A stretch of DNA of 10,646 nt, taken from Bacillota bacterium (GTDB taxonomy: Bacteria; Bacillota; Sulfobacillia; Thermaerobacterales; Thermaerobacteraceae). The notes below the pieces were generated by a model, which saw only the letters and a program-made list of their open reading frames with translations, made no database searches and had not been told where the DNA came from. Each line of letters opens with the position of its first letter. The stretch's first letter is position 1. Of this stretch, positions 1 through 8,377 are shown in pieces. A program made the translations under genes and the position numbers. The stretch covers positions 1 through 10,646 of the forward strand of contig QGUQ01000036.1 of NCBI GenBank assembly GCA_003242195.1, read 5' to 3'.

Positions 1-360
1 TACGTGACCCGCGGGCGGGGCGTCTCGATCCACCGGGCGGACTGCGCCATGCTGAAGGCCAGCCCCGAGGTGGAGGAGCGGTTGATCGAGGTCACTTGGG
101 ACGAAGTGGGCGGGAAGTCGTTCCCCGTCGCGGTTGAGCTGGTCTGCTACGACCGTGTGGGCCTGCTATCGGACATCGCCGCCGTGGTGGCCGACACCCG
201 GCGCAACATCCTCTCCTCCCGGACCCGTACCCGCCGGGATGGGACCGCCGTCATCGATCTGGTGGTGGAAGTGCAGAGCCTGGAGCAGTTCGACCACCTG
301 CGGCGGCAGTTGGAACGGATCCGGGACGTAATCAAAGTCGAGCGCGTTGGCGGCCGTTGA
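1..360 (+). CDS. relA: RelA/SpoT (p)ppGpp synthetase, C-terminal fragment
   Basis: This is the 3' end of a bifunctional RelA/SpoT-family (p)ppGpp synthetase/hydrolase, the cytoplasmic alarmone enzyme of the stringent response. The frame is open from base 1 and ends at TGA 358-360, so the start and catalytic domains lie upstream. The visible 119 residues begin with YVTRGRGVSIHRADC, the conserved segment of the C-terminal zinc-finger-like region of long RelA/SpoT proteins. From about residue 40 an ACT domain follows (VAVELVCYDRVGLLSDIAAVVAD, then a DGTAVIDLVVEV strand), which in this family helps sense ribosome and tRNA state. The next gene is dtd, as in B. subtilis where relA precedes dtd and hisS, which supports the identity. 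Whether this copy is RelA-like (mainly synthetase) or bifunctional cannot be told without the N-terminal half. The fragment is intact, with no frameshift. Confidence 0.93.
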   Translation, partial: YVTRGRGVSIHRADCAMLKASPEVEERLIEVTWDEVGGKSFPVAVELVCYDRVGLLSDIAAVVADTRRNILSSRTRTRRDGTAVIDLVVEVQSLEQFDHLRRQLERIRDVIKVERVGGR

Positions 361-433
361 TGGGGGCCGCCCGGCCGAGGGCCCCGCCGGCCCTGGGAAG
401 CGTTGGAGATCCGGTGAGAAGTGGGGGTGGACG

Positions 434-883
434 ATGCGGGCGGTGATTCAGCGCGTGGCCCGCGCCACGGTGCGCACCGCCGGACAGGCCCCTCGCACGA
501 TCGGACGAGGGGTCGTTGTTTTGCTGGGGGTGGGGCGGGACGACGGTCCCGCCGACGCCGAGTGGATGGCGGGCAAGATCGCCCACCTGCGCCTCTTCCC
601 CGGCGAGGAGGAGGACCGCCAGTTCGAGCGCTCCTTGCTGGACGTGGGGGGCCAGGTGCTGCTGGTGTCCCAGTTTACCGTGTACGGCGACTGCCGCCGC
701 GGCCGACGGCCCTCCTTTACCGAGGCGGCACCCCCCGCCACCGCCGAGGAGCTTTACGAGGCGGTGGCCTCCCGGCTGCGGGAACACGGGCTGACGGTCC
801 GAACGGGCTGGTTCGGCGCCGACATGCAGGTCGAACTGGTCAACGACGGGCCCGTGACCCTCTGGTTGGACAGCCGGGCGTGA
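434..883 (+). CDS. dtd: D-aminoacyl-tRNA deacylase
   Basis: This enzyme hydrolyses the ester bond of D-amino acids (and glycine mischarged on tRNA-Ala) attached to tRNA, so they are not used in translation. It is a cytoplasmic homodimer. The product is 149 residues, close to the usual 145-150. It begins MRAVIQRVARATV, a typical N-terminus. The SQFTVYGD motif is at residues 79-86, with the functionally important Thr82, and NDGPVT at 137-142 carries the Gly-cisPro pair that rejects L-aminoacyl substrates. I chose ATG 434 because homology begins there; the frame is open further upstream to within relA, but those codons do not look like Dtd. The ribosome site is only a G-rich stretch, GGGGGTGG, just upstream. 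The gap from relA is 73 nt, and the TGA overlaps a possible GTG of the hisS frame, which suggests cotranscription with hisS. Confidence 0.95.
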   Translation: MRAVIQRVARATVRTAGQAPRTIGRGVVVLLGVGRDDGPADAEWMAGKIAHLRLFPGEEEDRQFERSLLDVGGQVLLVSQFTVYGDCRRGRRPSFTEAAPPATAEELYEAVASRLREHGLTVRTGWFGADMQVELVNDGPVTLWLDSRA

Positions 884-920
884 TCTTGCGCAACGACGAA
901 GCCACGAAGCGGAGATCGGC

Positions 921-929
921 GGGAGGGAG
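921..929 (+). promoter_or_regulatory. Shine-Dalgarno site that sets the hisS TTG start
   Basis: GGGAGGGAG lies just ahead of TTG 934, with about 7 nt between the GGAGG core and the start codon. Two other in-frame candidates exist upstream, GTG 880 (overlapping the dtd stop) and TTG 886, but they lack such a site and would add residues unlike any HisRS N-terminus. This decides the start at 934. Confidence 0.8.
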
Positions 930-933
930 CACT

Positions 934-2226
934 TTGGAACGCATCCAGCGCCCACGGGGCACCTACGACGTGACCCCAGCGGATGCCCCGCGGTGGCAAG
1001 CCCTCGAGGCGCGGATCCGGGATGTGGCGCGGCGTTTCGGGTTCGGCGAGCTGCGCACGCCCGTGATCGAGGCGCGCGAGTTGTTCCAGCGCACCGTTGG
1101 CGAGAGCACCGACATCGTGCAGAAGGAGATGTACGTCCTGCGCAGTCACGGCGGCAGCGGGCGCGAGCTCGTCCTGCGCCCGGAGGGAACGGCGGCGGCG
1201 GTGCGCGCGTATCTGGAGAACGGCCTTCACAACGGGCCCCAACCCGCCAAGCTCTTCTACATCCAGCCCATGTTCCGCCACGAGCGGCCCCAGGCGGGGC
1301 GCTACCGCCAGCATGTCCAGTTCGGCGTCGAGGTGTTCGGTAGCGCCGAGCCCACCGCCGACGCCGAGGTGATGGCGCTGGCGCTGACGCTCTTCCAGGA
1401 GCTGGGCCTGGAGGGGCTGGAGATCCATCTGAACAGCATCGGCTGCCCGCGTTGCCGGCCACGGTACCGGGAAGCGTTGTTGGAGTACTACCGGCCCCGG
1501 GCGGGCGCCTTGTGCGCCGACTGCCGGGCGAGGCTGGAGACCAACCCCCTCAGGCTCCTGGACTGCAAGGACCCCAACGATCAGATCCACAAGGAGGGCG
1601 CGCCGCGGACAGTCGACTACCTCTGCGACGAGTGCCGGGAGCACTTCGCGGCCCTGCGGGCCGCCCTGGACCGGCTCGGCTATTCGTACCGGCTCGACCC
1701 CGGGCTGGTGCGGGGCCTGGACTATTACACGCGGACGGTCTTCGAGATCAAGTACGGCGGTCTGGGCGCCCAGGACACCGTCTGCGGCGGCGGCCGATAC
1801 GACGGGCTCATCGAGCTGCTGGGCGGCCCGCCCACCCCCGGCGTCGGGTTCGGCATGGGCCTGGAACGCCTGTTGCTCACCTTGGAAGCCTCCGGCCGCG
1901 GGCTGGGCGAGCCGGCGCCCCTCGACGCCTTCATCGCCGTGACGGGAGGGGTCGACCGCCTGCGCGCGCTGGAGATCGCCCAGGAGCTGCGGAGACGGGG
2001 GCTGTCCGCCGACATCGACCACCTGGCGCGCAGTCTCAAGGCACAGCTCCGCGCGGCGTCCCGCTACCCGGCCCGCTTCGCCGTCATCATCGGTGACGAG
2101 GAGGCGGCCCGAGGCGAAGCGACGTTACGGGACCTGGTAGCGGGTGCGGAGGAGCGGGTGCCGCTGGCCGCGCTGCCGGACGAGCTGGCGCGCAGGCTGG
2201 GCAAGCAGGGAGGTGGCCGGGTTTGA
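934..2226 (+). CDS. hisS: Histidyl-tRNA synthetase
   Basis: Class II aminoacyl-tRNA synthetase that charges tRNA-His using ATP; a cytoplasmic homodimer. The 430-residue length is typical. The N-terminus ERIQRPRGTYDVTP is the standard HisRS opening. Motif 2 is FRHERPQAGRYRQ from residue 114. The histidine-specific signature LVRGLDYYTRTVFE begins at 258, with the catalytic Arg at 260. GGGRYDGL (285-292) is the second HisRS signature, and motif 3 is GFGMGLERLLL. The last ~95 residues form the anticodon-binding domain. The central insertion has CPRC, CADC and a further Cys, a pattern common in bacterial HisRS. The start is TTG at 934, chosen on its Shine-Dalgarno site and on homology. The gene sits 50 nt after dtd and 14 nt before aspS, an operon arrangement. 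No T-box leader fits in the short gaps around it. Confidence 0.97.
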   Translation: MERIQRPRGTYDVTPADAPRWQALEARIRDVARRFGFGELRTPVIEARELFQRTVGESTDIVQKEMYVLRSHGGSGRELVLRPEGTAAAVRAYLENGLHNGPQPAKLFYIQPMFRHERPQAGRYRQHVQFGVEVFGSAEPTADAEVMALALTLFQELGLEGLEIHLNSIGCPRCRPRYREALLEYYRPRAGALCADCRARLETNPLRLLDCKDPNDQIHKEGAPRTVDYLCDECREHFAALRAALDRLGYSYRLDPGLVRGLDYYTRTVFEIKYGGLGAQDTVCGGGRYDGLIELLGGPPTPGVGFGMGLERLLLTLEASGRGLGEPAPLDAFIAVTGGVDRLRALEIAQELRRRGLSADIDHLARSLKAQLRAASRYPARFAVIIGDEEAARGEATLRDLVAGAEERVPLAALPDELARRLGKQGGGRV

Positions 2227-2240
2227 CGGAGGAACGAGCC

Positions 2241-4067
<1,827 letters not shown>

Positions 4068-4077
4068 TTCCCCGCGA

Positions 4078-4107
4078 TTGAAGGCGCGCAGCGGCGCGTG
4101 CTACGAT
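4078..4107 (+). promoter_or_regulatory. Sigma-A-type promoter of the 6S-like RNA
   Basis: TTGAAG (4078-4083) and TACGAT (4102-4107) are separated by 18 bp, close to the housekeeping consensus TTGACA-17-TATAAT. Transcription would start at about 4113-4115, exactly where the terminal helix of the predicted structured RNA begins. The promoter sits 10 nt after the aspS stop. No aspS terminator is visible before it, so some RNA may also come from read-through and processing. Confidence 0.65.
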
Positions 4108-4113
4108 GGAAGC

Positions 4114-4318
4114 GAAAACAGGACGCACCCTGCGGTGCGCGTGGACTGCGGAAAGTCTTGATCCAACACCGATACAAAGGGAGCCCGGCTCTCCGCGGCC
4201 TGCGTCCAGGCCCCCTCCGAGGGGAAGGGCAAGACGGTCGTGGGAGGGCACCCACCTGTTGGGGACCGGGTTCAAAGACTCTCGCACCACGGCACACGCG
4301 GGGTGTGTTCTTTCTTTT
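4114..4318 (+). ncRNA. ssrS: 6S RNA (RNA polymerase regulator), predicted
   Basis: 6S RNA mimics an open promoter, binds housekeeping RNA polymerase and dampens transcription, mainly in stationary phase. What is seen: bases 4121-4144 pair with 4287-4310 in a terminal helix of about 24 bp with only small bulges, extended by A/U pairs to about 4115/4316. An internal loop follows (5' side about 4145-4162, 3' side about 4263-4286, with a possible AGTCTT/AAGACT pairing across it). A roughly 100-nt apical arm is closed by CCAAC/GTTGG (4163-4167/4258-4262) and continues through ACCG/CGGT and GCCC/GGGC to a terminal hairpin, GGCCT/AGGCC (4197-4201/4208-4212). A side hairpin GTGGG/CCCAC sits at 4240-4255. 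Length (~205 nt), rod shape and large central bubble fit 6S RNA, and nucleotide ~40, where product-RNA synthesis starts in known 6S RNAs, falls in the bubble. In B. subtilis the 6S-1 gene bsrA also lies directly after aspS. The family call rests on structure and synteny, not on a covariance search. Confidence 0.75.
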
Positions 4319-4320
4319 CT
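4297..4320 (+). terminator. 3' end / intrinsic terminator of the 6S-like RNA
   Basis: The 3' arm of the terminal helix runs directly into a pyrimidine tract, TTCTTTCTTTTCT (about 4308-4320). A stable GC helix followed by a U-rich run would stop RNA polymerase, and this marks the likely 3' end at about 4316-4320. The U run is interrupted by C, so termination may be incomplete. Confidence 0.5.
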
Positions 4321-4378
4321 CGGGCCTTTGGGATGGCTGTCCCGGCTTCGCTGGCGGGGAGCTGCGGGGACGGCGCGA

Positions 4379-4407
4379 TTGCGGCAGCGGGGATGCTATG
4401 CTTTAAT
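4379..4407 (+). promoter_or_regulatory. Extended -10 promoter of the thioredoxin gene
   Basis: TTGCGG (4379-4384) and TTTAAT (4402-4407) are 17 bp apart. The TG of an extended -10 element lies at 4399-4400, one base before the hexamer. An overlapping TAATAT (4404-4409) is an alternative -10. The A/T-rich patch stands out in an otherwise GC-rich region. Transcription would start at about 4414, giving trxA a short leader of about 30 nt. Confidence 0.65.
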
Positions 4408-4443
4408 ATGTAAAGCGCATTGCCCCCGAAAAGGAGGAGACCG

Positions 4444-4773
4444 ATGGCGACGGGTGTCATCGAGTTGACGGCGGAGCACTTCGAAACGGAGGTCCTCCAG
4501 GCGGACCGTCCCGTCCTGGTCGACTTCTGGGCCCCGTGGTGCGGCCCGTGCCGCATGATCGCCCCGGTGGTCGAGGAGATCGCCCGCGACCATGCGGACA
4601 AGCTCAAGGTCGCCAAGCTCAACGTGGACGACCACGGGGCCGTCGCCGCCAGGTACGGGGTGATGAGCATCCCCACCCTGATCCTGTTCCGGGACGGCCA
4701 GCCTGTCACGCGTATCGTCGGTTTCCGGCCCAAGGAGGAACTCGAACAGGAGATCCTGCGGGCCCTCGGTTGA
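4444..4773 (+). CDS. trxA: Thioredoxin
   Basis: Small cytoplasmic dithiol-disulfide oxidoreductase that reduces protein disulfides and supplies electrons to enzymes such as ribonucleotide reductase and methionine sulfoxide reductase, being recycled by thioredoxin reductase. The 109-residue product is the standard length. The active site WCGPC is at residues 32-36 (Cys33 and Cys36), the buried Asp27 corresponds to the proton-relay Asp of E. coli thioredoxin, and cis-Pro77 lies in SIPTL. The VDFWAPWCGPC strand and the C-terminal GFRPKEELEQEI helix are classical. ATG 4444 has a near-perfect Shine-Dalgarno, AAGGAGG at 4431-4437. The gene has its own promoter upstream and a strong terminator downstream, so it is probably a single-gene unit, independent of aspS. 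It occupies the zone where B. subtilis has yrvM. Confidence 0.96.
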   Translation: MATGVIELTAEHFETEVLQADRPVLVDFWAPWCGPCRMIAPVVEEIARDHADKLKVAKLNVDDHGAVAARYGVMSIPTLILFRDGQPVTRIVGFRPKEELEQEILRALG

Positions 4774-4784
4774 GGGACACCGGT

Positions 4785-4823
4785 CGGCAAGGCCCGGCAT
4801 CGGCCGGGCCTTGCCGTCTCTCT
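4785..4823 (+). terminator. Intrinsic terminator after trxA
   Basis: A perfect 14-bp inverted repeat (4785-4798 with 4803-4816, CGGCAAGGCCCGGC and its complement) closes a 4-nt ATCG loop and is followed by the pyrimidine-rich TCTCTCT. It starts 11 nt after the thioredoxin stop. The tail is mixed T/C rather than a pure T run, but the stem is very stable. It should insulate trxA from the downstream genes. Confidence 0.85.
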
Positions 4824-4882
4824 ATGGATGGGCGATGCTGGCCTCGGGGAGCGCTCCACCGGAGGCGGGCCGGCGGGAGGGG

Positions 4883-5116
4883 ATGGCGACGGGCGGCGAC
4901 GCGGGCGACATGGGGGTGGCCCGGGGCGGCTGCTCCGCGGGAGAACCGGAGAGGGCGGATGCGGCGGCAGGCGGCACGGTGCTTTCCGGTGCCCCCGAGG
5001 CGGGCCGTTCGCCGGACGCGGCCGGGCGGGAGCCCGGTTGCCCCGCGTGCGGATCGCCGCTTGCCCGCCGCCCATGGGGTTGGATATGCCCCCGGTGCGG
5101 GTTCCACCCCACCTGA
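4883..5116 (+). CDS. Small protein with a C-terminal zinc ribbon, function unknown
   Basis: I do not recognise the family. With ATG 4883 the product has 77 residues. The first ~50 are rich in Gly, Ala, Glu and Pro and look disordered. The C-terminus carries two CxxC knuckles, CPACG (Cys53, Cys56) and CPRCG (Cys69, Cys72), 12 residues apart, with the intervening PLARRPWGW typical of a rubredoxin-like or zinc-ribbon fold that binds one zinc ion. The start is uncertain. GGAGG lies only 2 nt before ATG 4883, another GGAGG is at 4861-4865, and ATG 4835 and ATG 4910 are also possible. Translation from 4811 would begin inside the trxA terminator and is unlikely. The gene ends 99 nt before ltaE. Such ribbons mediate nucleic-acid or protein contacts, but no role can be assigned here. 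The paired cysteines argue that this frame is real. Confidence 0.55.
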   Translation: MATGGDAGDMGVARGGCSAGEPERADAAAGGTVLSGAPEAGRSPDAAGREPGCPACGSPLARRPWGWICPRCGFHPT

Positions 5117-5215
5117 GGGCAGGATTGTTGACCGCCCGGGAGGCGGTGCGGGACGACAGCCGGTGGAGACAGCGATCCATACAGGGTGGAGAAGGCCGGG
5201 GAGGAGCAAGCTGGC

Positions 5216-6250
5216 ATGGCGCGATGGATCGACTTCCGCAGCGACACCGTCACCCAACCCACGCCCTCCATGCGCAAGGCCATGGCGGAAGCCGAGGTCG
5301 GGGACGACGTCTACGGCGAGGACCCCACCGTGCGCCGCCTGGAGGAGGTGGCCGCCGCCCGCCTGGGGAAGGAAGCGGGGCTGTTCTGTCCCAGCGGGAC
5401 CATGGCCAACCAGGTGGCGGTCCTGGCCCACACCCGGCGGGGCGACGAGGTCCTGCTGGAACAGGAATCCCACATCTACTACTACGAGGTGGGCGGTGTG
5501 GCCCTGCTGGCCGGTTGCCAGGTGCGGCCGCTGCCATCCGACAGGGGCGTGCTGGATCCGGCCGTGGTGGAGGCGGCCATCCGGCCGGCCAACATCCACT
5601 TTCCCCGGCCCAGCCTGCTGTGCTTGGAGAACACCCACAATCGCTGGGGCGGCACGGTCATGACCGTCGAGCAGACGGCCGCCCTGGCCGACGTGGCCCA
5701 CCGGCACGGCTTGCGCGTGCATCTGGACGGGGCGCGCCTCTTCAACGCGGCCGTTGCCCTGGGCGTGCCCGCGGACCGACTGGCGGCGCCCGCCGACTCC
5801 GTGATGTTCAGCCTGTCCAAGGGCCTGGGATGTCCCGTCGGGTCCGTCCTGGTGGGCGACCGGGATTTCATCGAGGAGGCCCGACGCTACCGCAAGGCCC
5901 TGGGGGGCGGCATGCGGCAGGCGGGCATCATCGCCGCGGCGGGACTGGTGGCCCTGGAGGAGATGATCGACCGCCTGGCGGAGGACCATGCCCTGGCCCG
6001 CCGCCTGGCCGAAGGCCTCGCGGAACTACCCGGCGTGGTCGTCGACCTGGAGTCCGTCCAGACCAACATCGTCATGGCAGACGTCCGCGGTACGGGGTGG
6101 GCCGCACAGGAGCTGGCGGCGGCCCTGGCCGCAGAGGGAGTCCGCGTCAACGCCGTGGACCCGTACCGGCTGCGCTGGGTGACCCACAAGGACGTGGGAC
6201 CGCGGGACGTGGACGAGGCGTTGCGCATCTTCCGGCGCATCCTCTCGTGA
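5216..6250 (+). CDS. ltaE: Low-specificity L-threonine aldolase
   Basis: PLP-dependent fold-type I enzyme that cleaves L-threonine or L-allo-threonine to glycine and acetaldehyde; cytoplasmic, usually tetrameric. It supplies glycine and takes part in threonine breakdown. The 344-residue length fits the family. Visible signatures are DFRSDTVTQPT (6-16), GDDVYGEDPTV (29-39), the cofactor-binding CPSGTMAN (58-65), His86 stacking near PLP, the ENTHNRWGG segment (138-146), HLDGARLFNAA (169-179) with the Asp171 that contacts the pyridine nitrogen, and SLSKGLGCPVGS with the Schiff-base Lys202. I chose ATG 5216, behind GGGGAGGAG (5198-5206); GTG 5186 is in frame, but its extra residues precede the usual start. 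The gene is 54 nt ahead of rarA, and the two may be cotranscribed. No promoter is convincing upstream. Stereospecificity (allo or not) cannot be read from the sequence alone. Confidence 0.95.
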   Translation: MARWIDFRSDTVTQPTPSMRKAMAEAEVGDDVYGEDPTVRRLEEVAAARLGKEAGLFCPSGTMANQVAVLAHTRRGDEVLLEQESHIYYYEVGGVALLAGCQVRPLPSDRGVLDPAVVEAAIRPANIHFPRPSLLCLENTHNRWGGTVMTVEQTAALADVAHRHGLRVHLDGARLFNAAVALGVPADRLAAPADSVMFSLSKGLGCPVGSVLVGDRDFIEEARRYRKALGGGMRQAGIIAAAGLVALEEMIDRLAEDHALARRLAEGLAELPGVVVDLESVQTNIVMADVRGTGWAAQELAAALAAEGVRVNAVDPYRLRWVTHKDVGPRDVDEALRIFRRILS

Positions 6251-6304
6251 AGGGAAGTTGCCGGCGCTCCACCCCGGGGCCCGCGGAGGAGGCGGTCCAC
6301 GGCC

Positions 6305-7660
6305 GTGAACCTCTTCGACCAGCATGCGGAGGAACGGCTGCAACGAGAGGCACCCCTGGCCGAGCGCATGCGGCCGCGGACGTTGGATGAGTTTGTGGGT
6401 CAGGAGCACCTGGTGGCGCCGGGCCGCCTGTTGCGCCGAGCCATCGAGGCCGACCGCCTGGGCTCGCTCATCCTCTGGGGACCGCCGGGCACGGGCAAGA
6501 CGACCCTGGCCCGCATCATCGCCCGCACCACCCGCGCCCATTTCGAGCCCCTCAACGCCGTGACCGCCGGCGTCCAGGACCTGCGGCGGATCGTCACCGA
6601 GGCGCGGGAGCGCCTGGCCATGGAAGGGCGGCGGACCGTCCTGTTCGTCGACGAGGTCCACCGCTGGAATCGCGCCCAGCAGGATGCCCTCCTGCCCCAC
6701 CTGGAGAGCGGCCTGATTATCCTGATCGGTGCCACCACGGAGAACCCGTACTTCTCCTGCGTCCCGCCGCTGGTTTCGCGAGCCAGGATTTTCCGCCTGG
6801 AACCCCTGTCGGACGATCAGATCCGCCAGTTGCTGGAACGGGCCCTGGCCGATCCGGATCGCGGCCTCGGCCGGTACCGGGTGGAGGTCGAGCCTGCCGC
6901 CCTCGACCACCTCGTGCGCGTCGCCGACGGGGATGCCCGCACCGCCCTCAACGCCCTCGAGCTGGCGGTCCTGTCCACCCCGCCGGGGGAGGACGGGGTG
7001 CGCCGCATCACCCTGGCGGTGGCCGAGGAGTCCATCCAGCGGCGGGCGCTCGCCTACGACCCCACCGGCGACGAGCACTACGACCACATGTCCGCGCTGA
7101 TCAAGAGCATCCGCGGATCCGATCCCGACGCCGCCGTCTACTGGCTGGCGCGGATGCTCTACGCCGGCGAGGACCCGCGCACCATCGCCCGGCGGCTCCT
7201 GGTCCACGCCGCCGAGGACATCGGCCTGGCCGATCCGCGGGCCCTGCAGGTGGCGGCGGCCGCCGCCACGGCGGCGGAGCAGGTGGGGATGCCGGAGGCG
7301 CGCATCCCCCTGGCCGAGGCCGTCCTGTACCTGGCCACGGCTCCCAAGAGCAATTCGGTCATCAAGGCCATCGACGCCGCCTGGAAGGCGGTGGAGACCC
7401 GCCGCATCAGTGGCGTGCCCAAGCACCTGCGGGATGCCCACTACCGCGGGGCGAAACAGCTCGGCCACGGCCAGGGTTACAAGTACCCCCACGACTACCC
7501 CGGCCATTTCGTCCGCCAGCAGTACCTGCCCGATGAACTGGTAGGCACCCGCTTCTACGAGCCCAGCGACCAGGGCTACGAGGGCCGCCTGGCCGAACGC
7601 GTGCGACGCCTGCGAGGCGACGCGCCGCCGCGAGCCGGTGAGGACGAGCCCTCCCGGTGA
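6305..7660 (+). CDS. rarA: Replication-associated recombination protein A (AAA+ ATPase)
   Basis: RarA (MgsA/Mgs1/WRNIP1 family) is a DNA-dependent AAA+ ATPase related to the clamp-loader subunits. It acts at stalled replication forks with SSB and recombination proteins. The product is 451 residues (E. coli RarA is 447). It starts NLFDQHAEERLQREAPLAERMRPRTLDEFVGQEHL, the usual opening. Walker A is GPPGTGKTT (59-67), NAVTAGVQDLR follows at 84-94, Walker B is LFVDEVHRWN (113-122), and sensor 1 is GATTENP (142-148). The C-terminal half contains the MgsA-type oligomerisation region (SALIKSIRGSDPDAAVYWLARML) and the conserved GYKYPHDYPGHFVRQQYLPDEL. The start is GTG 6305 with GGAGGAGG at 6285-6292. 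In B. subtilis rarA likewise follows hisS-aspS closely, so its position supports orthology. It probably shares a transcript with ltaE. The next gene is 111 nt away. Confidence 0.96.
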   Translation: MNLFDQHAEERLQREAPLAERMRPRTLDEFVGQEHLVAPGRLLRRAIEADRLGSLILWGPPGTGKTTLARIIARTTRAHFEPLNAVTAGVQDLRRIVTEARERLAMEGRRTVLFVDEVHRWNRAQQDALLPHLESGLIILIGATTENPYFSCVPPLVSRARIFRLEPLSDDQIRQLLERALADPDRGLGRYRVEVEPAALDHLVRVADGDARTALNALELAVLSTPPGEDGVRRITLAVAEESIQRRALAYDPTGDEHYDHMSALIKSIRGSDPDAAVYWLARMLYAGEDPRTIARRLLVHAAEDIGLADPRALQVAAAAATAAEQVGMPEARIPLAEAVLYLATAPKSNSVIKAIDAAWKAVETRRISGVPKHLRDAHYRGAKQLGHGQGYKYPHDYPGHFVRQQYLPDELVGTRFYEPSDQGYEGRLAERVRRLRGDAPPRAGEDEPSR

Positions 7661-7771
7661 GGGGCGTCGACACGGGGCCCGCCAGGGGATCTCGGGGTGG
7701 TGGCGAATCCCGCCGTGGGGATGGCCTCACCATGGGCATGAGAATCGGAGGCCGCAGAGGAGCAGGATGAG

Positions 7772-8377
7772 ATGGAGGCCGGTTACCTGGAGGTCATCGC
7801 CGGCGGGATGTTCTCCGGCAAGACGGAGGAACTGATCCGCCGGGTCAAGCGGGCGGCCATCGCCCGCAAGCGGGTCCTTCTGTTCAAACCCGACATCGAC
7901 CGCCGCTACCGGCGGGATGCGGTTGCGTCCCACGACGGCAGGGACCTGCGGGCCGTCTGCGTGCCCGCTGACCGACCGGAGGAGATCGCCGCGCGGGCGC
8001 GGCGCGAGCGCCCCGACGTGGTGGGCATCGACGAGGCGCAGTTCTTCTCGGGCGGCATCGTGCCGGCGGTCCAGGAGCTGGTGGACCTGGGCATCCGGGT
8101 CATCGTCTCGGGACTGGACATGGACTTTGCCGGGCGCCCCTTCGGTGCCATGCCGGTGTTGATGGCGCTGGCCGACGAGGTGGTGAAGTTGAAGGCCATC
8201 TGCGTCGTGTGCGGCGAGCCGGCCACCTTCACCCAGCGCCTGATCGACGGGCGGCCCGCGGCCGCCGACGACCCCGTCATCCTCATCGGTGGCAGGGAGT
8301 CCTACGAACCCCGGTGCCGACGGCACCACGAAGTGCGGCCGCCGTCGTCGCCGGGGACCAGGGGGGACGACGTGTGA
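7772..8377 (+). CDS. tdk: Thymidine kinase, type II
   Basis: Phosphorylates thymidine (and deoxyuridine) to the monophosphate with ATP in the pyrimidine salvage pathway; a cytoplasmic tetramer that is normally inhibited by dTTP. The product is 201 residues. The P-loop is GGMFSGKTEE (11-20), KPDIDRRY follows at about 39, and DEAQFF (87-92) carries the catalytic base Glu88. SGLDMDFAGRPFG (113-125) is the thymidine-binding segment. Zinc ligands of the lasso domain are Cys144, Cys147, Cys182 and His185 (CVVC and CRRH), the pattern found in Bacillus-type enzymes. YEPRC near the end is conserved. ATG 7772 follows GAGGAG (7757-7762). It is the first gene of the salvage cluster, after a 111-nt gap from rarA in which I see no clear promoter or terminator. 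Its TGA overlaps the deoC start. Confidence 0.96.
   Translation: MEAGYLEVIAGGMFSGKTEELIRRVKRAAIARKRVLLFKPDIDRRYRRDAVASHDGRDLRAVCVPADRPEEIAARARRERPDVVGIDEAQFFSGGIVPAVQELVDLGIRVIVSGLDMDFAGRPFGAMPVLMALADEVVKLKAICVVCGEPATFTQRLIDGRPAAADDPVILIGGRESYEPRCRRHHEVRPPSSPGTRGDDV

Noticed and set aside
421..933. Upstream extension of the hisS frame through dtd
   Set aside because: The extension is out of frame with dtd and unlike any HisRS; TTG 934 has a strong Shine-Dalgarno and the canonical N-terminus.
4240..4270. Possible T-box-like sequence (GGGAGGGCACC) before trxA
   Set aside because: It does not match the T-box consensus without an insertion, the downstream gene is not an amino-acid gene, and these bases form a simple hairpin in the 6S-like fold.
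4098..4468. Two overlapping short open frames on the + strand in the aspS-trxA gap
   Set aside because: They run through the structured RNA and the trxA promoter, lack ribosome sites and have no family-like sequence; the helix pairing explains the region better.
5128..5133. TTGACC as a -35 box for ltaE
   Set aside because: No acceptable -10 hexamer lies 16-19 bp downstream.
5131..5147. Inverted repeat ACCGCC/GGCGGT between the zinc-ribbon gene and ltaE
   Set aside because: Only 6 bp with no T run; such repeats are common by chance at this GC content.
7661..7771. Promoter or terminator in the rarA-tdk gap
   Set aside because: I saw only weak GC-rich pairings and no T run, and no -35/-10 pair I could support, so nothing is annotated there.
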